Assembly (NCBI RefSeq): GCF_019222765.1
Contig: NZ_CP078145.1
Coordinates: forward strand, 2,480,001-2,544,000
DNA from: Nocardia iowensis
Lineage (GTDB): Bacteria; Actinomycetota; Actinomycetes; Mycobacteriales; Mycobacteriaceae
DNA: 64,000 bases
Direction: 5' to 3'
Of the stretch, positions 63,310 to 64,000 are shown piece by piece. A program made the position numbers and the translations under genes. Numbering within the stretch: position 1 is the first letter of the stretch; every line of letters begins with the position of its first letter. The notes below the pieces were generated by a model. The model did not search any database and was not told the origin of the DNA. It worked only from the letters and a program-made list of their open reading frames with translations.

Positions 63310-63738
63310 GTGCCACTCTCCGAGCACGAGCAGCGCATGCTCGAACAGATCGAGAGCGCGCTCTATGCTGAGGATCCGAAGTTCGCGTCGTCCGTCCGCG
63401 GCGGGCGCCTTCGCTCGACCTCGAGTCGTCGCAGACTCCAGGCCGCGGCCTTGTTCGTCCTTGGTCTGTTCCTACTCGTCGCCGGCATCGCCGCTCCAGT
63501 GAAGCCCGGCGGCTTTCCGATCATCAGCCTGGTCGGATTCATCGTCATGTTCGCCGCCGGCGTGCTGCTGCTGGTCGGCAGCTCCAAGGGCATCGCCAAG
63601 GATGACCGGTCCGGCGGCGACGCCACGCCCGGTGGTCCGACCGGTGGAACGACCGGACAACGTGGCCGCCAACGCAAGTCCGGCGGTTTCTCCGAGCGGA
63701 TGGAAGACCGATTCCGGCGACGGTTCGAGCAGGATTAG
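63310..63738 (+). CDS. DUF3040 membrane protein (Rv2169c-like)
   Basis: A 142-residue protein. The N terminus PLSEHEQRMLEQIESAL and AEDPKFASSVR are the DUF3040 signature. Two membrane helices follow (ALFVLGLFLLVAGIAAPV and IISLVGFIVMFAAGVLLLVG). The tail is basic and Gly-rich (KSGGFSERMEDRFRRRFEQ). GTG at 63310 has GGGGGAGG 4 nt upstream. In actinobacteria this gene regularly sits just upstream of mraZ and the division cluster. Function not established. Confidence 0.9.
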   Translation: MPLSEHEQRMLEQIESALYAEDPKFASSVRGGRLRSTSSRRRLQAAALFVLGLFLLVAGIAAPVKPGGFPIISLVGFIVMFAAGVLLLVGSSKGIAKDDRSGGDATPGGPTGGTTGQRGRQRKSGGFSERMEDRFRRRFEQD

Positions 63739-63771
63739 CTCGCCCGTAGCCTGACAACTTCAGCACAGCCG

Positions 63772-63802
63772 GCGACGCCGCACCGATCCGGTGCGGCGTC
63801 GC
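63772..63802. terminator. Hairpin terminator after DUF3040 gene
   Basis: GCGACGCCGCACC (63772-63784) pairs perfectly with GGTGCGGCGTCGC (63790-63802) over a 5-nt loop, 34 bp past the stop. No T-run follows. Confidence 0.75.
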
Positions 63803-63862
63803 TGGCTCGCGTGTGCGGGCGCATGCGTCGCCGGTGATCTCGGCGCGGGTTCGCGGCGCTTC

Positions 63863-63900
63863 CCCCACATCTCCCCACAAGATCCCCCACATCGCCCCAT
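63863..63900. promoter_or_regulatory. Putative MraZ operator (four TGGGG-type direct repeats)
   Basis: CCCCAC at 63863, 63873 and 63885, and CCCCAT at 63895, that is G(A/T)GGGG on the minus strand, with spacings of 10, 12 and 10 bp. Known MraZ boxes are TGGGN repeats with a 10-bp period upstream of mraZ. The position, after the Rv2169c-like gene, is where mraZ is expected. The mraZ coding sequence is not inside the window. Confidence 0.6.
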
Positions 63901-64000
63901 CATCGGCCGAGTCGGACCGCACCTGGGCGTTTGCTGGGTGTTTCCGGGCCTTTGTCCATGCGGACTGTGCGTGTCGGCAGAACACGCAAAAAGTTCTCCA

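Overview
The window is high-GC actinobacterial DNA, most likely from Nocardia or a close mycolic-acid-producing relative. Gene content and order follow the Mycobacterium tuberculosis block Rv2169c-Rv2195: lppM, MTHFR, idsA2, mptA, Rv2175c, pknL, aroG, RNase AS, PlsC-type acyltransferase, ArsA-like ATPase, SRPBCC proteins, pimB', ripC, DnaQ/UvrC-type nuclease, trpD, ctaE and qcrCAB are all recognisable. Lineage-specific genes are spliced into this backbone. Many genes overlap by 1-4 nt, and several start with GTG directly behind a -10 box (leaderless).

Layout. 1-8.6 kb is accessory: the end of a drug-type ABC ATPase gene with a long palindromic operator, a FAD oxidoreductase, a PhoD phosphatase, a MarR locus, and a BVMO-SDR-TetR cluster. 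8.7-20.5 kb holds envelope and lipid genes: acyltransferase, ROK kinase, an ArsA/SRPBCC operon, PimB', a membrane metallopeptidase, two NlpC/P60 hydrolases and an exonuclease/UvrC fusion. 20.7-27.7 kb carries an Lrp-like domain protein, trpD and the cytochrome bcc-aa3 genes ctaE-qcrCAB. 27.7-32.5 kb has RNase AS, aroG, a PASTA-bearing PknL and its presumed substrate Rv2175c. In 32.7-38.4 kb, carotenoid genes crtB and crtI are interleaved with mptA and idsA2. MTHFR and a secreted CocE-type hydrolase follow.

41.7-56.4 kb is the most interesting segment. It is a 14-gene minus-strand operon of overlapping or near-abutting genes. It encodes an amino-acid ABC importer, a GNAT acetyltransferase, a complete oligopeptide-type ABC importer, four luciferase-like flavin monooxygenases, a DUF1684 protein and an 84-residue orphan. 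Its leader contains what I read as a SAM-I (S-box) riboswitch at 56277-56365, and it ends at a 20-bp hairpin at 41647-41701. The combination predicts SAM-repressed import and oxidative cleavage of organic sulfur compounds, resembling the Bacillus ytm/yxe S-substituted-cysteine systems but with a second importer and a different gene set.

56.7-64 kb returns to the backbone: a secreted protein, then a carotenoid tailoring set (CrtO-like, CruF-like, glycosyltransferase) with lppM embedded in it, the Rv2170 and Rv2169c homologues, and at the right edge four TGGGG repeats that look like an MraZ operator. The dcw cluster probably starts just outside.

Three repeat families cut across the window: a 58-bp palindromic element (four full copies), a 95-bp cruciform element (two copies with compensatory changes), and an element that repeatedly supplies start codons.
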